Source: Edolisoma coerulescens
Taxonomy: Eukaryota > Chordata > Aves > Passeriformes > Campephagidae
NCBI GenBank assembly: GCA_013397115.1
Contig: VWZW01000500.1
Span: 263,777-327,776, forward strand
Reading direction: 5' to 3'
Length of the DNA stretch: 64,000 nucleotides
In this document: positions 63,201-64,000 of the stretch, one piece after another
Position numbering within the stretch: position 1 is the first letter of the stretch
How the letters are laid out: each line of letters opens with the position of its first letter
Translations under genes and position numbers: made by a program
Notes under the pieces: model-generated
Database searches by the model: none
What the model was told of the DNA's origin: nothing
Seen by the model: only the letters and a program-made list of their open reading frames with translations

Positions 63201-63633
63201 TCACTGCCTCTCCCGGCACCGAGCTGCTGAACTGCACATCCAGTGGTGCTTTTCCAGCTCCCTTGGTGAACACAGTGAAGTGTGTTGGTTTGCCATTTTC
63301 CACACCTGAAGAAACATGTAAATCCTAATTTATACACAGTTCACACACAGAAACTCTTCTCCAGAAGCATTCAGTACCAATAAAGCCCAGTCAAGCAAAA
63401 TGCCAAAGGAGAGGCATTGTTTCCAACTGCCTGACACCCCACCCTGCTGCTGCATCCCAGCAATGCTCAGCCAGGCTGTGACCACCCTGCAACAGCTCCT
63501 CATGATCCAGTACTGGCCACACTACACGAACCCAGCTCTCACCAGTTTTGTTCAGCCCAGGTCCTTCAGCTTTCACTTTGCTGGCATCGTGCGAGGGGTC
63601 CACTTTCACTCTGAATGGGCTTGCAGGAATTTC
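33067..63633 (-). CDS. FLNB: FLNB, filamin-B (3' part: end of repeat 6 to repeat 24; 29 coding exons)
   Basis: Filamin-B is a homodimeric actin crosslinker and scaffold that binds integrin tails and signalling proteins. The 29 exons listed below total 5253 nt including stop, giving 1750 residues colinear with human residues 829-2602 apart from hinge 1. The part seen holds the last strand of immunoglobulin-like repeat 6 (EIPASPFRV), repeats 7-23, hinge 2 (GSANETSSILVESVTRS) and dimerisation repeat 24, ending SPFHVTVP before TAA at 33069-33067. Repeats carry the usual marks: DGTY/DGTC turns, IPGSPF at strand G, GPGL at the next strand A. Paralogue choice rests on hinge 2 and repeat 24, which fit FLNB rather than FLNA or FLNC. 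The CH domains and repeats 1-5 lie beyond the right edge. All introns are GT-AG and the frame stays open throughout. No 24-residue hinge-1 exon was recognised. Confidence 0.97.
33648..33664. repeat. (GAT)n microsatellite in an FLNB intron
   Basis: Short pure trinucleotide array gatgatgatgatgat in the intron between the last two FLNB coding exons. Confidence 0.8.
33995..34198 (-). CDS. FLNB: FLNB exon: hinge 2 and start of repeat 24
   Basis: Encodes QRLVGPGSANETSSILVESV, SSTETCYSAIPKSTSDASKV and GQKSSFSVDCSKAG (about 2473-2540). Hinge 2 is the flexible, protease-sensitive linker before the dimerisation repeat. Acceptor TGTTTCCAG, donor GCAG|GTACGG. Confidence 0.95.
35162..35380 (-). CDS. FLNB: FLNB exon: repeat 23
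   Basis: Encodes LQSEFFINTTKAGPGTLSVT, KVKMDCQETPEGYKVMYTPM and PNHIVGSPFKAKVTG (about 2400-2472). Acceptor CATCTTTCTAG, donor ACAG|GTAAAA. Confidence 0.95.
37756..37932 (-). CDS. FLNB: FLNB exon: end of repeat 22, start of repeat 23
   Basis: Encodes DKYAVRFIPHENGIHSIDVK, FKVRVGEPGQAGNPALVTAY and LESGTTG (about 2341-2399). The coding sequence is notably GC- and CpG-rich compared with its introns. Donor ACGG|GTAACC. Confidence 0.95.
38950..39082 (-). CDS. FLNB: FLNB exon: repeat 22
   Basis: Encodes ESGLKVNQPASFAIRLNGAK and HSPSGAVEECHVSELEP (about 2297-2340). Starts phase 0. Acceptor GCATTCTCAG, donor CCAG|GTGAGC. Confidence 0.95.
40882..40997 (-). CDS. FLNB: FLNB exon: end of repeat 21, start of repeat 22
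   Basis: Encodes NYEVSIKFNDEHIPESPYLV and SDDARRLTVTSLQ (about 2258-2296). Only 90 bp of intron separate it from the preceding exon. Acceptor TCTCTGCAG, donor CAG|GTGAGA. Confidence 0.95.
41088..41225 (-). CDS. FLNB: FLNB exon: repeat 21
   Basis: Encodes [20 protein letters not shown] and DDHKDGSCGASYIVQEP (about 2212-2257). Repeat 21 carries the main beta-integrin tail site in filamins. Acceptor TTCAACAG, donor CCAG|GTATGT. Confidence 0.95.
41469..41735 (-). CDS. FLNB: FLNB exon: repeat 20, start of repeat 21
   Basis: Encodes EIDCADMTAQVTSPSGRNFD, RFVPQEMGVHTVDVKYKGQP, FTVGPLGEGGAHKVRAGGPG and ERGETGVP (about 2123-2211). Acceptor TTTCTAG, donor CCAG|GTGAGT. Confidence 0.95.
42283..42405 (-). 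CDS. FLNB: FLNB 41-codon cassette exon: end of repeat 19, start of repeat 20
   Basis: Encodes SPFSVKISGEGRVKESITRT and DLNLKIP (about 2082-2122). At 123 nt with phase 1 on both sides, it can be skipped without a frame shift. This is exactly the segment absent from the human FLNB var-1 splice form, which alters integrin binding. Confidence 0.95.
42710..42862 (-). CDS. FLNB: FLNB exon: repeat 19
   Basis: Encodes YGGISLAVEGPSKVEIQTED through STKFADEHIPG (about 2031-2081). Acceptor ATATTGTAG, donor CCAG|GTAAGC. Phase 1 at both ends. Confidence 0.95.
43461..43664 (-). CDS. FLNB: FLNB exon: end of repeat 18, start of repeat 19
   Basis: Encodes ISFIPREVGEHLVSIKKNGS, IMVVQSEIGDARRARVFGRG and DFIVDTRDAG (about 1963-2030). 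Acceptor GCTTTGTAG, donor GCAG|GTTAGT. Confidence 0.95.
44040..44198 (-). CDS. FLNB: FLNB exon: repeat 18
   Basis: Encodes DDNRRRSQVKLGSAADFMLD and APSGRDEPCLLKRLPNNHIG (about 1910-1962). Acceptor ATGTATTCAG, donor ATTG|GTAAGC. Confidence 0.95.
44346..44519 (-). CDS. FLNB: FLNB exon: repeat 17
   Basis: Encodes GLDLAIEGPSKAEISCIDNK through KYNDKHIPGSPFTAKIT (about 1852-1909). Repeat 17 is the glycoprotein-Ib and migfilin binding repeat in filamins. Acceptor TTTTCCTAG, donor ACAG|GTATAA. Confidence 0.95.
44998..45126 (-). CDS. FLNB: FLNB exon: end of repeat 16, start of repeat 17
   Basis: Encodes ESPLQFYVNYPNSGSVSAYG and FTIVTEDAGEG (about 1809-1851). Acceptor TTCCCTTTAG, donor GAGG|GTAAGT. 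Confidence 0.95.
46654..46794 (-). CDS. FLNB: FLNB exon: repeat 16
   Basis: Encodes EVHMPSGKTDTPDIVDNKDG and YAPTEVGLHEMHIKYMGNHI (about 1762-1808). Acceptor CTTTTGTAG, donor CCAG|GTAAGT. Phase 1 at both ends. Confidence 0.95.
47687..47789 (-). CDS. FLNB: FLNB exon: start of repeat 16
   Basis: Encodes VTEEAYVPVGDMNGMGFRPF and VIPFAVRKGEITG (about 1728-1761). Starts in phase 0 after TTGCTTTAG, so it joins repeat 15 in frame without a hinge exon. Donor ACAG|GTACCT. Confidence 0.95.
50331..50578 (-). CDS. FLNB: FLNB exon: repeat 15
   Basis: Encodes GPGIAPTVKTGEEVGFVVDA, ENEDGTYDIFYTAAKPGTY and GGVDIPNSPFTVM (about 1621-1703). Ends in phase 0 at ATG|GTAAGC, the point where human FLNB continues into hinge 1. 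Confidence 0.95.
52434..52623 (-). CDS. FLNB: FLNB exon: repeat 14 end, start of repeat 15
   Basis: Encodes DQEGKPKRVDIHDNKDGTYT, GRYTIGVKYGGDDIPASPYR and GDASKCLATG (about 1558-1620). Acceptor CATTCCTCAG, donor ACGG|GTGAGT. Confidence 0.95.
54193..54349 (-). CDS. FLNB: FLNB exon: end of repeat 13, repeat 14
   Basis: Encodes SPFKVKVLPTYDASKVTASG, LPVEFAVDAKDAGQGLLAVQ and IT (about 1505-1557). Acceptor TCTCTTTAAG, donor ATCACA|GTAAGT. Confidence 0.95.
54622..54745 (-). CDS. FLNB: FLNB exon: repeat 13
   Basis: Encodes VVGPVNVVDNGDGTHTVVYT through YMISVKYADEEIPR (about 1464-1504). Acceptor TTTTTTAG, donor CGAAG|GTAAGG. Confidence 0.95.
56251..56418 (-). CDS. FLNB: FLNB exon: end of repeat 12, repeat 13
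   Basis: Encodes SPFKVPVKDVVDPSKVKIAG, PQSFTVDASKAGVAPLEVVV and TGPRG (about 1408-1463). Acceptor CAACTTCCAG, donor AGAG|GTAAGA. Phase 1 at both ends. Confidence 0.95.
57219..57379 (-). CDS. FLNB: FLNB exon: repeat 12
   Basis: Encodes RGAGIGGLGITVEGPSESK, DNKDGSCSAEYVPYVPGDY and YGGEHIPG (about 1354-1407). Acceptor GTCTTGCAG, donor CCTG|GTAAGA. Confidence 0.95.
57766..57928 (-). CDS. FLNB: FLNB exon: end of repeat 11, start of repeat 12
   Basis: Encodes SHTVSVMYDGVPVPNSPFRV, EGCHPSRVKAQGPGL and QPNAFSVVT (about 1300-1353). Acceptor TTAACAG, donor CCAG|GTGACA. Ends in a split Arg codon. Confidence 0.95.
58307..58480 (-). CDS. FLNB: FLNB exon: repeat 11
   Basis: Encodes DVFREATTEFTVDARPLTKA to DNADGTYSVEYTPFEKG (about 1242-1299). 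Acceptor TTCTTGCAG, donor AAGG|GTAACC. Phase 1 at both ends. Confidence 0.95.
58700..59297 (-). CDS. FLNB: FLNB large exon: repeats 9, 10 and start of 11
   Basis: At 598 nt this is the longest coding exon here, matching the known large internal filamin exon. Encodes VKAHGPGLRGG, GLTVEGPCEAKIECSDNGDG, HIPGSPFKADIEMPFD, VPKFPARVKVEPAVD and GPGVEGK (about 1043-1241). Acceptor TCTTCCAG, donor AAAAG|GTGAGA. Confidence 0.96.
59915..60177 (-). CDS. FLNB: FLNB exon: repeat 8, start of repeat 9
   Basis: Encodes VEVGKDQEFVIDTKGAGGQG through YIPREEGLYVVDVSYDG and SPYTVEATLPPDPSK (about 955-1042). Donor AAG|GTAAGT, phase 0 end. Confidence 0.95.
60863..60980 (-). CDS. FLNB: FLNB exon: end of repeat 7, start of repeat 8
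   Basis: Encodes GPMKVLVTYGGDPIPKSPFT then LDLSKVKVNGLEN (about 916-955). Acceptor CAACTAG, donor AACA|GTAAGT. A 2.2-kb intron lies 5' of it. Confidence 0.95.
63136..63305 (-). CDS. FLNB: FLNB exon: repeat 7
   Basis: Encodes VENGKPTHFTVFTKGAGKAP to DNYDYSHTVRYTPIQQ (about 859-915). Acceptor TTTCTTCAG, donor CAG|GTAGGT. Preceded by a 237-bp intron. Confidence 0.95.
63543..63633 (-). CDS. FLNB: FLNB exon: end of repeat 6, start of repeat 7
   Basis: Most 5' exon in the window. Encodes EIPASPFRVKVDPSHDASKV and EGPGLNKTG, human-equivalent residues 829-859. Starts in phase 0 after TTGCAG; donor ACTG|GTGAGA. Confidence 0.95.
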
Positions 63634-64000
63634 CTGCAACAGAAACACAACCCCAAAAATAACCACGTCACTCTTCACTAGCCAAAATTAGATAATAATT
63701 TTAAAATAATTCTGCTCTAATTCCAGCATCTTGAGTAAAATTTCACCCCACTTAAACATTGCCTTACTGAGTAGTATAATTCAAAATCTAGGGCAAAGTT
63801 AACAGCTGGAAGTTTGTCCCCCTCTTTTTTAAGGAAAACTTTTTTCCCCTATTTTCCTTGAAAATTCACTTAGGTTTTTCTCCTTTAGAAAGCAGCCTTG
63901 CCCCACCATGGAGACCACACTCACTATGCCAGTCCAACACATCACATTAAACTTCAATGTCCCCAGCCAACTCCTCTCACTTGCGTACATCCAAGTATTA

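Noticed and set aside
1..64000. CRISPR arrays, operons, prokaryotic mobile elements, or tRNA/rRNA genes
   Set aside because: The window is vertebrate nuclear DNA. I saw no regularly spaced repeat array and no recognisable tRNA or rRNA sequence.

Overview
This window is vertebrate nuclear DNA, almost certainly from a bird. Three split genes with GT-AG introns encode proteins close to vertebrate ABHD6, DNASE1L3 and filamin-B. The introns are compact (down to 90 bp), and the dispersed repeats are avian: at least three minus-strand CR1 LINE 3' fragments and one probable avian ERV LTR piece. The gene order and relative orientation match the human 3p14.3 neighbourhood FLNB - DNASE1L3 - ABHD6. The species cannot be named from the sequence alone.

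Layout, left to right. (1) 143-4579, minus strand: 5' half of ABHD6, a monoacylglycerol lipase. Four coding exons give residues 1-174, including the membrane anchor, the HGF oxyanion region and the GTSMGG nucleophile elbow. The catalytic Asp/His exons lie left of the window. (2) 4.6-17.3 kb: the divergent intergenic region between ABHD6 and DNASE1L3. It holds a good candidate ABHD6 5'-UTR exon (6266-6335), two CpG-rich blocks (about 6540-7180, and about 9590-9767 plus 10623-10730), a CR1 scrap, a 103-N gap, and a G-rich degenerate minisatellite that appears to be mis-assembled as a false duplication. (3) 17314-22480, plus strand: complete DNASE1L3 in 8 coding exons, 309 aa, with a signal peptide, an intact DNase I active site and an arginine/lysine-rich C-terminal tail. 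(4) 22.7-31.5 kb: the convergent intergenic region with two CR1 fragments, one LTR-like fragment and AT-rich low-complexity DNA. No gene was recognised there. (5) About 31.5-63.6 kb, minus strand: the 3' two-thirds of FLNB. It comprises 29 coding exons (5253 nt including stop, 1750 residues) running from the end of immunoglobulin-like repeat 6 through repeat 24, with a roughly 1.6 kb 3' UTR. The actin-binding and first repeats lie right of the window.

Every exon junction given was read from the sequence. Splice sites were checked for GT/AG and for reading phase, and all three reconstructed frames stay open across all joins. The proteins do unrelated jobs: ABHD6 is a membrane lipid hydrolase, DNASE1L3 a secreted chromatin nuclease, and FLNB an actin crosslinker and scaffold. 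Their adjacency is conserved synteny, not a pathway.

The most useful observations are: the mis-joined contig around 9768-11182, which seems to contain the sequence missing from the gap; the in-frame 41-residue FLNB cassette exon; the failure to find a filamin hinge-1 exon; and the lineage-specific features of DNASE1L3 (an extra cysteine and an unusually basic, aromatic tail). I saw no wholly new biological system in this window.
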